From Lachnospiraceae bacterium UBA3850 (GTDB lineage Bacteria > Bacillota > Clostridia > Lachnospirales > Lachnospiraceae), in the NCBI GenBank assembly GCA_002392655.1, contig DGHK01000049.1, positions 1-60,701 on the forward strand: 60,701 nt of DNA, written 5' to 3'. Numbering within the stretch: position 1 is the stretch's first letter; each line of letters opens with the position of its first letter. The notes under the pieces were generated by a model. The model did not search any database. It saw nothing but the letters and a program-made list of their open reading frames with translations, and was not told where the DNA came from. Position numbers and translations under genes: made by a program. This document shows, in pieces, positions 34,301-43,431 of the stretch.

Positions 34301-37300
34301 CATAGATGCCATATTTTCAACTAACTCCGTCTCAAAATTACTTATATTGATTCTTTCAACTGTTGAACAACCGGCAAACATGGAATTCATATTTTTAGTT
34401 CTGTCACTGGTAAAATCACTCAGATCAAGGGTTCCTGTAATATTACTACATCCCTTGAACAATTCTGTACAATCTACCGGAAGATGGATTACCTCTGCAT
34501 CACTCCACCACTTAAGAATGTTATCAGTATCAACCCATGCGTAAAAATGTCCCTTATCACCAAACGATTCATCCATAAATCCACTTGGAATAGTGTCCAC
34601 AGTTATACCATCAGGAAGGCTTGAAGCCCTTTGAATTCCGACTATCTGAGCCTTCTTAGGATTTATAGCTACATCACGGAACGAAGAACCTATTGTGACT
34701 TCAAGGGTTCTACCCTCCGGTTCTTCAGAACTAAGGTGCATAACAGGAAAACCTGAACTGATTGGCGTACCAATCCAGGACTTAATAACATCTTTTGAAA
34801 TATCATATGTTTCATCGTTTCTGATTCTGTAACATGTTGCATCATCTTTATCTGTTACAGTTTCAAACTTTCCGGTTGAAGAGTTATAAACAGCATATTC
34901 TACATAAGAATCTGCCGGATCGGTATCCTTGTCCGGACTGAAGCGTATGCTGTAGCCGGAGTCTCCCTTGGTTACGGTAATTATATGCTCTGTATTTTTT
35001 GCCCCATATCCTTCAGGTGGTGTCTCTGTCAGCTTGTAGGTTCCGGCAACAAGATTCTCGAAAAGATACTCGCCTGTCGGTCCTACGTTACCATTTGTAT
35101 ACTCCTGCTTGTAGGATGTGCCGTCTGCTACCCACTTTGTATTCGGATCGGCACTTACAGCATTCGAAACAGCCTGAACCGTCGCATCATCATTTGGCTC
35201 AAGCTTAAACACAGCGTTCTCAAGTCCCGCCTCAGTTATAGCACTTATCTTATATATATCCAGCTTTGTATATGGCGTATTGTAAACAGTAGTCTCGCCA
35301 TTCTTGCTGAAAACTGTATCACTAATAGTGATTATCGGGGCAAGTCCCGGACCTTCCACAATCTTTACGGTACGTGTCGTGGTATCAGGCTGATAGCCTT
35401 CTGGAGCTTTTGTTTCCACCAGTGTATATGTACCTATCTCAACATCATCAAATGTAACATCACCGGCACCGCTACTTACCACAGTTTCATCAAACTCATT
35501 TCCGTAGTCAGAAGTTCCATAGAGTCTGAACTCAGCCCCATATACTCCGGCATCCGTAAATACATTCAGCTTCTTAAATGTTAACGAACCATGGATTCTC
35601 GGTTCATTTCCTATCTCATAAGGTTTTATATCACCATCGAGGAACTCGCCTGTTTCAACATTTACATTATTTCCGGCGATGTCCACAGTCACCCCTGAGC
35701 TGCTCGCTGCAGCATCGAAGTTCTCTATGGTGACAACCATTATCTTTCCATTAGGGGTAACCTTTACCTTACGAGGTGTTGTATCAACCCTGTGATCAGG
35801 GTCTGCCTCTTCCTCCACCATGGTATAAACACCCTTTTCAAGTCCTTCAAGAACCACATGTCCCTGGGCATCTGACTCAATCACACTATCTACAACTGTT
35901 CCGTAGTCAGATGTTCCTGTAACACGGAACTTAGCTCCTTCGACTTTGACACTTGAATCCTTCGTATCAACCTTGCTGAAGCTGAGTCTTCCGGTTGTCT
36001 TGAATGAAACATCAGTATAGTCATAGTGGCTATAGAAATATACTCCAGGGCCTTCTACTCCCTGTCTATCTACGCTCTTGTTTGTAAATGAACGATAGAT
36101 ATTATTATATGTTGAAGGCGGAATCTCATATCCATCATCTCCGGTTGAAGATGCTGGCGTCGTAGACGGAGCCCTCATAGTTACAGTAAAGGAGGTACTG
36201 TCTCCCTTATCAAGCATGAAATCTTTACCTGTATATACGATAAATGCCTTTACGTCACTGAGATTGATGCCGGAAAGGTCTCTCCAGTTATTTACATTTA
36301 TCCATCCATCCGCACCGACATCACCCTTCTGTCGGGTAAGAAGCTCTTTCAAAAACAGTTTTCTATCATCATTATCAGAGTAGGTTTGATCATCTTGAAG
36401 ATTTATTGGAGCATCTCCAACATAAAGGAAAAGTCTCAGATCATCCTTTTTTCCGGCAAGATCCATCTTCTCTTCCAGACCAGCCAAATCAAAGCCCACA
36501 AGTTCACCATACCAGTCACATTTTCTGTTAGTATCCGCTGAGTTTATTCCCTTCTCATAACGCTCTATGGAATCAAGAACAGCTATATCATACGCCCTTG
36601 TGGAAGGTGAGTTCTTCATACGGATATTATAGGTATACTCTTCGCCCTGATGAACAACTGCGGACTTTGAAAGAGAAGGATTATCTGCTGTTGTAACCTT
36701 CTTGTAGATACCGGAGCTTGTCTGCATAAGTGCCATGATATCTACCTTATCTTCATCGTAGATAAATCTCTTTGCAGTACCATTATCCGGATCCAGTCCT
36801 ATCATATAATCATGAAGAGTATAGTTATCCTTACCACCATCGTCCGGATATCCATCTCCAATGTCAGCATTTCCCGTCTGATAAGCTATTGCATTTATTG
36901 CCATAGAGGAATAATCCTGCAGATCTTCATGGGCATGCACTGTTTCATACTTAACAACATATTCCTGATCGCAAGGCGCATTAATATCGATAGTGAGAAG
37001 CTTCCTCTCGCTATCATTATAGTTTGATATTCTCGGATGTATGGTATAGGAAGAAGACGGAAGTGGTTTTCCATCAGCATATACCATCACACTTCCTTCA
37101 ACAATGTCACTATGGGCAGGAAGAAGGTCATAGACCTTTCCTGATGCCTGCCTGACATTCTTAGTTGATTCGGTACCATCCAGACCCTGCGCTGTCTCAT
37201 AAATCCTTGTTGTCCATCCAACAGTATACTGTCTGTTTATAACGTCATTCTTTGTTCCATATGTATTGCCGTCACGTCCTATATAGGTGTCACCGTCTCC

Positions 37301-39619
37301 AAGCCATTTCTTATCTATCTTGGATTTTCTGATAACCTTCGCTATATAATCAGTACCCTTTATAGTGCTTGAGTACTTCTTTGCGCCTGCGTCATCTGCA
37401 ACAGATCTTACCGACCAAACAGCTGTATTTCTGAGACCTACCTTGTTCTTCTTCTTTACATCAACTATATCCTTTACATAAGCCTTGACATCATCTGACG
37501 GAAGAAGCGTTACGGAAGGATTGGCAGTCATGGCTGTATAATAATTCATGTTCTCGGTCTGCATCCTAAAACCGGTAACATCAGCAGCTGATTTGAAGCT
37601 TATGGAGTCACTTCCAAAGGCAGAGACAACTGTGCTATCAACTATCTCAGCAACTCCCGTAGACAGATGATAGGTTGCAACGAGCTGCTCATTATCCTGA
37701 GCCCCTTCTTTATAAACATAGAAATCCAGTTTATCTGAATCATCATAGGTTACATCTGTGTAATTATATTTCATTTCCTGATCATCGTACTCTACGCCAT
37801 ACTCCTTTATCGTATAGCTGATACTGTCTATACGGTAATCATCACCTGAGAGGGTAACTGCAGATTTATCATCACTTGGATTGATCAGCTCGAGAGTCTT
37901 ATCCTCCAGTGAGTATATAACATCATTTCCCCCGTACTGAGCAGCAAGATCCAGTCCGGCTATTCTCTTAAGCTCAGTTACATTCAGAGTTTGGGTATGT
38001 GTCTGTGGCACGTCATTTACATAGTAGGTAGTATTTCCGGAAATAGTCTTGTCATACTTATAGACTGTCTTATTTGTACCTTCACCACAGGTTATCTCTA
38101 TGTAATGATCACCCTCTGTAACGGTCATCTCACGTATCTCATGATTAAGATCATAAGCAGTCTTGGAATAAGCATATGCAGATACATCTGCTTTATAGCC
38201 CAGATCTGATATTGACGTTGGAGTATCCGAAATCAGATTATCCAGTTCATAGGAAGTTATATTATTCTCGTTTGTGACCTTGCTTCCATTATTGTAGAGA
38301 CCATATTTTATAGAAGAATACTGTTCTACCGGTCCCTCATACTCAGGATCGTTAACATCATACTTCCAGACTGCAGTAGCATCTTTAGGTGTAGGTACAG
38401 GATCCACTTCGTCAGCCGGAATAATATTGGTCTGCACAGTGTTAGTCGCCTTATACTCTGCAGGCTTTGAGAATTTCTGCAGGTCATCAATACCGACATC
38501 CACTGTAGTTGCAGTTACATCACCAACAGTCTTTGGATAACGTACCAGTACCCTGTCAGTACGCTTACCTGTTGCAGAATAACCTTTATCGGAAGGACCC
38601 CTGTCCTCAGATGTATTGCCCGAAACATAACTAGATGTTCCGCTATGTTTTATACCTATTACCTCTCCGGCTACATTATGAGCATTTCCATCCTTATCCT
38701 CACCGGAAAGAGTTAGATCCGCAAGAGTATTTTCATCAACAGTGAAATAGTACTTCTGGGTAGCTTTCCCTATAGTGGAAGTAACATCCCAAAGCACATA
38801 GTAGTAATCATCTTTAAGATAACCTGCAGTTTCAATCGCATCAAGACCAGCCTCAGAATCCCTGAGCTCATCAAGCGAAAGGAGTGTCGGAATACCATTT
38901 TTTCCGACAACATTTTTTGTGGTCTTTGTCAGTTCAACACTTGTATCTATCGCCACTTTAATTTCAGATGAATTGTCGTATAGTGTGTCTGTCTGATGCG
39001 TAGTATCACTCCACGTAAAGGCTGATGCCTTTGCCTGACACGCATCAGATACATCCATATCTTTGTAATTATAAGTATCGCTGGTGGTATAGTATGCAAA
39101 TGGAATCTCATAAACCTCACCTGCATTAATGGTATTTATGGTTTCGATTATGCATTTATCACCCTCTATCCTATACGCAAAGATATGATCTGTAAGATAT
39201 TTTCCATCTTTAGATGGAAGCTCATCTATTGAAGGAACTGAAAGCTCTATACCATCCGAATACTCCCCTGAAGAAAGCTTCAGAATGTGAAGAGGAATCT
39301 CTATTTTTACTGCTTTCTGAGGGACATTAACATCATCTGGGGCCTGATCATAACCCCACCCCGACAGATTCAGACGAATGGTATAGTAGAACCTATGGCC
39401 CTTGTTCGGACTGTCTGCCTCCCAGACATAAGCACCTTTTGTTTCATCATATGTTCCACCACCGGTAAACTCAAGTTCCACATTTAAGCTATGCACCGGA
39501 TCTGGTATAGTAGTTGTCTCACCCTCGGCAAATGTAAAGTTTCCGGGAACACATACCGAGATAAGCATGAACAGCGCAAGTATCATGCTGAAAATACGTT
39601 TATTCATTTTCACTTTCAT
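31388..39619 (-). CDS. Giant pilus tip or adhesin protein with Cna-B and DUF285 repeats
   Basis: 2743 residues. The signal peptide RIFSMILALFMLISVCVPGN is followed by a large ectodomain. Several Cna-B/SpaA domains lie in the middle (GRLSFSKVDTKDSSVKVEGA, GSLTFKKLNVFTDAGVYGAE, TKLDIYKISAITEAGLENA), each with the GTYTLVET or GVYTMVEE E-box. A block of DUF285/BspA-like repeats (NMNSMFAGCSTVERINISNF, ENMASMFDGCTLLTTITL) sits between them, and more Cna-B domains follow (GLDLSKTLVDETG, KISVVVEKKWLDESG). The end has IIPTG, a membrane helix and a basic tail (MMRSKRWKKRLARG) for sortase linkage. AAAGGAGG precedes the ATG. Its start overlaps the minor pilin stop. Confidence 0.88.
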   Translation of the reverse strand: MKVKMNKRIFSMILALFMLISVCVPGNFTFAEGETTTIPDPVHSLNVELEFTGGGTYDETKGAYVWEADSPNKGHRFYYTIRLNLSGWGYDQAPDDVNVPQKAVKIEIPLHILKLSSGEYSDGIELSVPSIDELPSKDGKYLTDHIFAYRIEGDKCIIETINTINAGEVYEIPFAYYTTSDTYNYKDMDVSDACQAKASAFTWSDTTHQTDTLYDNSSEIKVAIDTSVELTKTTKNVVGKNGIPTLLSLDELRDSEAGLDAIETAGYLKDDYYYVLWDVTSTIGKATQKYYFTVDENTLADLTLSGEDKDGNAHNVAGEVIGIKHSGTSSYVSGNTSEDRGPSDKGYSATGKRTDRVLVRYPKTVGDVTATTVDVGIDDLQKFSKPAEYKATNTVQTNIIPADEVDPVPTPKDATAVWKYDVNDPEYEGPVEQYSSIKYGLYNNGSKVTNENNITSYELDNLISDTPTSISDLGYKADVSAYAYSKTAYDLNHEIREMTVTEGDHYIEITCGEGTNKTVYKYDKTISGNTTYYVNDVPQTHTQTLNVTELKRIAGLDLAAQYGGNDVIYSLEDKTLELINPSDDKSAVTLSGDDYRIDSISYTIKEYGVEYDDQEMKYNYTDVTYDDSDKLDFYVYKEGAQDNEQLVATYHLSTGVAEIVDSTVVSAFGSDSISFKSAADVTGFRMQTENMNYYTAMTANPSVTLLPSDDVKAYVKDIVDVKKKNKVGLRNTAVWSVRSVADDAGAKKYSSTIKGTDYIAKVIRKSKIDKKWLGDGDTYIGRDGNTYGTKNDVINRQYTVGWTTRIYETAQGLDGTESTKNVRQASGKVYDLLPAHSDIVEGSVMVYADGKPLPSSSYTIHPRISNYNDSERKLLTIDINAPCDQEYVVKYETVHAHEDLQDYSSMAINAIAYQTGNADIGDGYPDDGGKDNYTLHDYMIGLDPDNGTAKRFIYDEDKVDIMALMQTSSGIYKKVTTADNPSLSKSAVVHQGEEYTYNIRMKNSPSTRAYDIAVLDSIERYEKGINSADTNRKCDWYGELVGFDLAGLEEKMDLAGKKDDLRLFLYVGDAPINLQDDQTYSDNDDRKLFLKELLTRQKGDVGADGWINVNNWRDLSGINLSDVKAFIVYTGKDFMLDKGDSTSFTVTMRAPSTTPASSTGDDGYEIPPSTYNNIYRSFTNKSVDRQGVEGPGVYFYSHYDYTDVSFKTTGRLSFSKVDTKDSSVKVEGAKFRVTGTSDYGTVVDSVIESDAQGHVVLEGLEKGVYTMVEEEADPDHRVDTTPRKVKVTPNGKIMVVTIENFDAAASSSGVTVDIAGNNVNVETGEFLDGDIKPYEIGNEPRIHGSLTFKKLNVFTDAGVYGAEFRLYGTSDYGNEFDETVVSSGAGDVTFDDVEIGTYTLVETKAPEGYQPDTTTRTVKIVEGPGLAPIITISDTVFSKNGETTVYNTPYTKLDIYKISAITEAGLENAVFKLEPNDDATVQAVSNAVSADPNTKWVADGTSYKQEYTNGNVGPTGEYLFENLVAGTYKLTETPPEGYGAKNTEHIITVTKGDSGYSIRFSPDKDTDPADSYVEYAVYNSSTGKFETVTDKDDATCYRIRNDETYDISKDVIKSWIGTPISSGFPVMHLSSEEPEGRTLEVTIGSSFRDVAINPKKAQIVGIQRASSLPDGITVDTIPSGFMDESFGDKGHFYAWVDTDNILKWWSDAEVIHLPVDCTELFKGCSNITGTLDLSDFTSDRTKNMNSMFAGCSTVERINISNFETELVENMASMFDGCTLLTTITLDSSKFIANDNLTTVSKMFNKCVNLAGIDLRGFGLCTNLTDISYWFYECRHLDYIDLSEFETSVKLDKINAVFAYVGCIDGNVVDHGCAVFAKGKWTTQSNITVSVKPYDWFRINMYGEVCKNNNKKENNIEENGVEHLDVEDNPVPTNNYRIDGGYKRLKNGYFNKAYEADGLTHTSYYTDWASRTYGSNNSISGGNSTETGNQSSNPVNANYKVPDKFVYNEGPSIIPDDTAAAEDVGTRIFIFDYETAKTSTENPDGTYSVEETLYLTVKEIIDDNGTISASYTKYKYAPDEPLTATWKQVNRTGTSQWICEMKVNQDTDFYAWEDKVAGYDSTALAANPLEVPKGTTPTITNSSEPVGGLDLSKTLVDETGNEINGKDETPSFWFRVEMSKDDDTPYAVAPFDENGVTYLKVTAGKHVILGGIPAGCKYSVTEVTDTSDPDHPMPAGYTPYTADITPKTGTITADTNDDVNFKNEIVKKDLSITKAAKLWNEKAKDGTREEVTTGTVYDEWIAEDFDFTIKLSGLCVETKYTYSVRKSDDTVISNYTFTSDDEGTAEITADLTIKNGQKIVFNDVPYGTEYLVTETTEHADGENEKYETLVNVNGGTDTETKSKTDVITDDQTVNYTNNKINLISEKISVVVEKKWLDESGATIPDDPASQSELPDNIYVYVGRYAIDTEKNKITSPEFAVARSVVWPKGERSEENWKHTFKDLDKSVEIDGKKYDYYYFVAESPVNGFEQIAVNDTCVHTIGENEFIYEEDDVSTSGVYKRTITNKKLQTAPLTIDKVVDGNFASRDKKFNITIYLTDKNGDPLTGENFVVEKTNDDGTSNKQTKFFDGSPLRITLSHGDSYKFHNLPVGTRYVITETDYSTESYKASVKLGEGAWEDNKRSISGSISDENEVNIHFKNTRSGIIPTGVYINVIIPGMLFIISVFGAYVFMMRSKRWKKRLARG

Positions 39620-40382
39620 GCTGACCTCCTTTCCCGAAATAGTGCTTCATAAGCATAAGAACCACTACTCCTGCAAGTGATATAAAGAACACCACAAAGA
39701 AAAGCATATTCATGTCATCGCCGGTTTTTGCCGTACGGGAGACAGCTGCATCCTTCTTTGCCTGAGGTGTTTCTGAAGTCTTTTCCGTTGTTATTTCTGT
39801 GGTTGCCTCGGTTGTTTCTTCTTCCTTTTTTGTTGAGGCATTCTTATTGTTAAACTTTATCTCTTCCGGTTTAACATCTGTATCTGCGTAGTTAACTGAA
39901 ACTGTATAGATCAGTTTTCCTTCATCACCATTCATAACACATACATGTATATCATACTGGGATTCATCATAGACTATTGCAGCATCTGCTCCCTTTTCCT
40001 GATAAACACGATATACATATGTGCCCGGCTCTATCAGCTTTATCTTGAATTCACCCTTGCCGGAGTTGTCAACTGTAACAGTATCCCTGTCAGGCACAGG
40101 TGATAAAGAATCTTCTGATTTGATTTTAATCTTAAAGGATGCATTATCCATATCCGTTGAGTTGATGCACTCAAATGGAATCACTGCGTCAACAGGTGTA
40201 TATGAATACTCTGCATGAACTGTGAGATCGTAGAAACATACAACAAAAAGAGCGCACATAAGAAGACCTGCCATAAACAGGGTTCTTACCCACGTCGCTG
40301 TGCTATATGTATGTTTTTTATTATATCTTTCTACCATATCACAACCAGCTTTTATCCATGTTAATATCCGGCATTTATTCAT
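39600..40382 (-). CDS. Pilin isopeptide-linkage domain protein (minor or anchor pilin)
   Basis: 260 residues. The signal segment VRTLFMAGLLMCALFVVC ends before HAEYSY. A single beta-sandwich follows: PVDAVIPFECINSTDMDNAS, FKIKIKS, GEFKIKLIEPGTYVYRVYQE and DESQYDIHVCVMNGDEGKLI. This is the Spy0128-like pilin isopeptide-linkage fold, whose Lys-Asn/Asp bond strengthens pili. A TTEATTEITTEKTSET linker precedes a RTAKTGDDMN sorting-like motif, a membrane helix and a short charged tail. Position between the sortase and the giant adhesin suggests a basal or accessory subunit. Its stop overlaps the adhesin start. AKTGD differs from the IIPTG of the other two pilins. Confidence 0.82.
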   Translation of the reverse strand: MNKCRILTWIKAGCDMVERYNKKHTYSTATWVRTLFMAGLLMCALFVVCFYDLTVHAEYSYTPVDAVIPFECINSTDMDNASFKIKIKSEDSLSPVPDRDTVTVDNSGKGEFKIKLIEPGTYVYRVYQEKGADAAIVYDESQYDIHVCVMNGDEGKLIYTVSVNYADTDVKPEEIKFNNKNASTKKEEETTEATTEITTEKTSETPQAKKDAAVSRTAKTGDDMNMLFFVVFFISLAGVVVLMLMKHYFGKGGQHESENE

Positions 40383-40458
40383 GCTGATAGCCGGAATTTA
40401 TCCATATTGATGACCAGCTCATGCCATGCCATGTCACAACATTCAAAATCATGCTATA

Positions 40459-41166
40459 TCATTCATATATATAGCAGAACACAAGCAGTCTGTTACTTGA
40501 TACAGGTTCAGTACAAGTAGAAAGAGCAAGTATATGGTCTGATTTTTCTATAGACGGATTGATGTACCCGGAACGTTCTCTGATTATCTTTTGTATTTCT
40601 TTAACGCTCATCGGTTCAAGTACATTTTCCTCAAATACATTTACCTTAATGCACGCGAAGACACCCAGCTCGTAGGTCGCATCAGCATTACGCCCAACTA
40701 TCAGCTGTCCATGGTCATGATGCTCCAGATAACTCTTGTTCAGAAATTCATCCAAAGCTCCGAACATGCTTCCATACTCCATATGATGGCCATACAGGAT
40801 GCTGTAATCATCTGTAAAGTCAGGTTTATTTCTGCTGTCGAGGAAGATACTCCCCGACAGCGAATATTCACCATATGGATTTATATTAAGGTACTTTGTA
40901 TTATCGTCACCCTGCATGACAGGGTAATCTATATTTGTGTCATCAATCGTGACCCAGGCAACCATATCTTCTGTGATTGGTGCATCATCCGGAACACCAC
41001 TCTCCGGAGTAGGTTTATACTTCAGGTAGCTGTCGTCCAGTGCATTGTGATAGACATACCAGGTATCATACAGCCCGTAGCAGACTATCAACAATGCTAC
41101 AACAAAAACAAGAAGCATAAACTTCTCATAGAGAATATTCATTTTTATCCAGAATCGTTTCATCAT
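40459..41166 (-). CDS. Class B sortase (pilus-type)
   Basis: 235 residues with one N-terminal membrane helix (FMLLVFVVALLIVCYGLY). The catalytic core follows: AWVTIDDTNIDYPVMQGDDN, GSIFLDSRNKPDFTDDYSIL, the His in YGHHMEYGSMFG, the Cys in LSTC and the Arg in SNRLLVF. The extended region before the His and the YGHHM text are class B features. Its neighbours carry IIPTG motifs, the probable substrates. In group A streptococci a class B sortase (SrtC) polymerises the pilin, so polymerisation rather than housekeeping anchoring is likely here too. Confidence 0.9.
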   Translation of the reverse strand: MMKRFWIKMNILYEKFMLLVFVVALLIVCYGLYDTWYVYHNALDDSYLKYKPTPESGVPDDAPITEDMVAWVTIDDTNIDYPVMQGDDNTKYLNINPYGEYSLSGSIFLDSRNKPDFTDDYSILYGHHMEYGSMFGALDEFLNKSYLEHHDHGQLIVGRNADATYELGVFACIKVNVFEENVLEPMSVKEIQKIIRERSGYINPSIEKSDHILALSTCTEPVSSNRLLVFCYIYE

Positions 41167-41232
41167 AGATAGTTACTTTTAATCACTTAGAATCTCTTAT
41201 AATTGCCTTTAATCACTTTTGATTGTTTATAC

Positions 41233-42519
41233 TTACTCTTCTTCGTACTTTCTTCTTGAACGAACACCAAAGAATACAATACCTGCAACAACTATAACAG
41301 CTACTACTAAAAGACCTGCAGCTGAAAGGATAATTCCTGTAGGGATGATTCCGTCACGGGTGTTAGTAAAGCCTGCTTCTGCCATTTTAGTATTACCCGT
41401 ATTTGCTTCCGCAACCGCACCAATTGTTCCACTATTAGTTTTATCAGTCATAGCTGCTGATTTATAATCCTCTGCATTCTCTGTAACTGTATATGTAGCG
41501 TTAGGATTCAGACCACGAATTACAACAGACTGACCATGCTGAAGGTAGAAAACCTGTCCGGCATTAAGCTGAGCTCCTGTTACCTCCTGAAGATTTGTCT
41601 TTCCAGCATTATCCGCAATCGTCGCACTGTTAGTTCCTGATGTTGCATCAGCATTTCCATCATTTGTATTATCATCACTATCAGCTGTCAGAGAAACAAC
41701 GAACTTGTCTGTAGCTTCTAATCCAGTTGTTGTAACTGTTAATGCAAAATACTTATCTCTTGATGCCTGATTTCCAGTTACTTCCTTACTGACTTTAAGA
41801 TCCTTTGAATTATACTCATTTGTGAAACCATCTGTTTTGTCATCAAGTTTTGCAGCTGCAGTTGCAACATCAGCAGAACCCATATCGGTTCCGATTGTTA
41901 CATTTTTATCATCAGTGTGCATAACATAAGCTGAAACAACCAAGGTTCCAGTTCCATCGTCTGTAACATAAACATCAAGAACGCGGTCTACATCATTATC
42001 ATGCATGATTCCAGCTGCCTCGTGAGCAGCACTGGCAGTTTCTGTAACTATATAACGATAGATACCAGGCTCATCAAATGTAATACCGGTAAAGCTAACT
42101 GTAGCCTGCTTTGTAGCAAACTTCTCACCTGCTTCAAGCTCTACTCCTGTAGTTGCATCTAAAGAAGCTATACGATCATTAGCCACACGCTGAACATCTA
42201 TCTCAGTAGTAACCGCTGTTTGGGTAGTGTCTGTAGGAGCAAATGTCACATCTGCAATAGTTGGTGTTCCAACACCTGGAAGAACCTGCATTACATCATT
42301 ACTGGATGTATCTGCCGAACGAGCTATTCCAGGTGTAACTGTAAATGAGAATGTCACATCAGGAACTGTATCACCCGCATCCATGATCAGATACTTGTTA
42401 AAGTTACATGACGTACCCGCAACCGGCGTATACGTCGTAGCCGCACATACAGGCACCGCCATCATCATTGTCATCACTGCGACAAGTAACAAAGTTAATA
42501 GTTTTCTTTTTCCCTTCAT
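41233..42519 (-). CDS. Major pilin (backbone subunit) with IIPTG sorting signal
   Basis: 428 residues. Signal peptide (KLLTLLLVAVMTMMMAVPVC), an N-terminal isopeptide-type domain (NFNKYLIMDAGDTVPDVTFS), and a second domain (SKDLKVSKEVTGNQASRDKY) that keeps Lys and Glu residues used for isopeptide bonds. VIRGLNPNATYTVTE is an E-box. The C-terminal sequence GIIPTGI precedes a membrane helix and RSRRKYEEE. Order signal-peptidase homologue, this gene, class B sortase, minor pilin is the streptococcal FCT order, with this gene in the place of fctA. It should be the repeating subunit of the fibre. Confidence 0.86.
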   Translation of the reverse strand: MKGKRKLLTLLLVAVMTMMMAVPVCAATTYTPVAGTSCNFNKYLIMDAGDTVPDVTFSFTVTPGIARSADTSSNDVMQVLPGVGTPTIADVTFAPTDTTQTAVTTEIDVQRVANDRIASLDATTGVELEAGEKFATKQATVSFTGITFDEPGIYRYIVTETASAAHEAAGIMHDNDVDRVLDVYVTDDGTGTLVVSAYVMHTDDKNVTIGTDMGSADVATAAAKLDDKTDGFTNEYNSKDLKVSKEVTGNQASRDKYFALTVTTTGLEATDKFVVSLTADSDDNTNDGNADATSGTNSATIADNAGKTNLQEVTGAQLNAGQVFYLQHGQSVVIRGLNPNATYTVTENAEDYKSAAMTDKTNSGTIGAVAEANTGNTKMAEAGFTNTRDGIIPTGIILSAAGLLVVAVIVVAGIVFFGVRSRRKYEEE

Positions 42520-42594
42520 ATACTTACCTCCATATGAATAAAGTTTTATTTTTGTGGCAGTATATCTGCCGATTTATATAAAGCCTGATAGTTA

Positions 42595-43290
42595 TCAGAC
42601 ACCTCTTTTTCTAAGCAGGAGAACAACCTTTCCTTTTGTATCCTTCATGGGGATGCCACCATAGGTCCGGCTGTCTGTAGCATCCGGTCTGTAGTCATTC
42701 AGAACAAACAGCGAGTCATTTGGCACCGTGTAAGGAAAACTGATCTTTGCTCCTTCGCCGGTTGTAGGATATACAGTATCTTCATAAAGACCGTATCCAT
42801 TTACCGTTAGTCCCTCATCTCCGATGTCAACCACCTCTCCGGCTTCTGCGACGATACGTCCAAAATGGATAGTTCCATCCACTTCGTAAGCTATCTCATC
42901 GCCCTTATGCAGCTGGGCCAGTTTAAATGTGAGACACAGATCTCCATCCTTCACCATAGGATAGCCGGTGTTACTGTGATTTACATATACTCCAACAACA
43001 AAATAAAGAAGAAGCACCACAACAAGAGCAGTTACGCCAACCTTTATAAAAAATGAGATTGCATACTGTTTAGCTGTTTTCTTCTTCTTTGAAACTTTCT
43101 TTTTTCCGTTTCCCGCACCTTTTGAAACACTCTTTTCAGTGCTTTTGTGAGTATTATTTACTGCGCTTTTCTGAGCACTATTCACTGTGCTTTTCTGAGC
43201 ACTATTTTCTGTGTTTCTCTCAATTTCCGCAGACTTTGCTTTAACTAACTTACTTCTGTCTACGATTACTTTCTCTTTCTCCTCACTCAT
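42595..43290 (-). CDS. Signal peptidase I homologue without catalytic Ser/Lys (SipA/LepA-like pilus chaperone)
   Basis: 231 residues. A basic, repetitive N-terminal part (KSTVNSAQKSAVNNTHKST) precedes one membrane helix (about 80-103). The S26 domain aligns well: SNTGYPMVKDGDL matches G.SM.PT..DGD, with Thr in place of Ser. HFGRIVAEAGEVVDIG matches the KR(V/I)IG..GD segment with Gly (about 144) replacing the general-base Lys. DYRPDATDSRTYGGI is the last conserved box. In the streptococcal pilus locus, SipA has equivalent replacements and is needed for pilus polymerisation without being a protease. This is the first gene of the operon. Confidence 0.85.
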   Translation of the reverse strand: MSEEKEKVIVDRSKLVKAKSAEIERNTENSAQKSTVNSAQKSAVNNTHKSTEKSVSKGAGNGKKKVSKKKKTAKQYAISFFIKVGVTALVVVLLLYFVVGVYVNHSNTGYPMVKDGDLCLTFKLAQLHKGDEIAYEVDGTIHFGRIVAEAGEVVDIGDEGLTVNGYGLYEDTVYPTTGEGAKISFPYTVPNDSLFVLNDYRPDATDSRTYGGIPMKDTKGKVVLLLRKRGV

Positions 43291-43431
43291 AGTTGAAAAC
43301 CTTCAAAGACTTCACCCTAACAGCCTTCTATATTTTTTTCCTTTCTACTACTTCGGAATTAAACGAGCTTTCATCGCCTAATATAAAATGGTATGTTATT
43401 TTACCATATTTTGACAAAAAAAGCAAAAAAT

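Noticed and set aside
43291..43431. Riboswitch upstream of the pilus operon
   Set aside because: I looked for GEMM and other conserved cores and found none; only a weak ATGGT/ACCAT inverted repeat is present.
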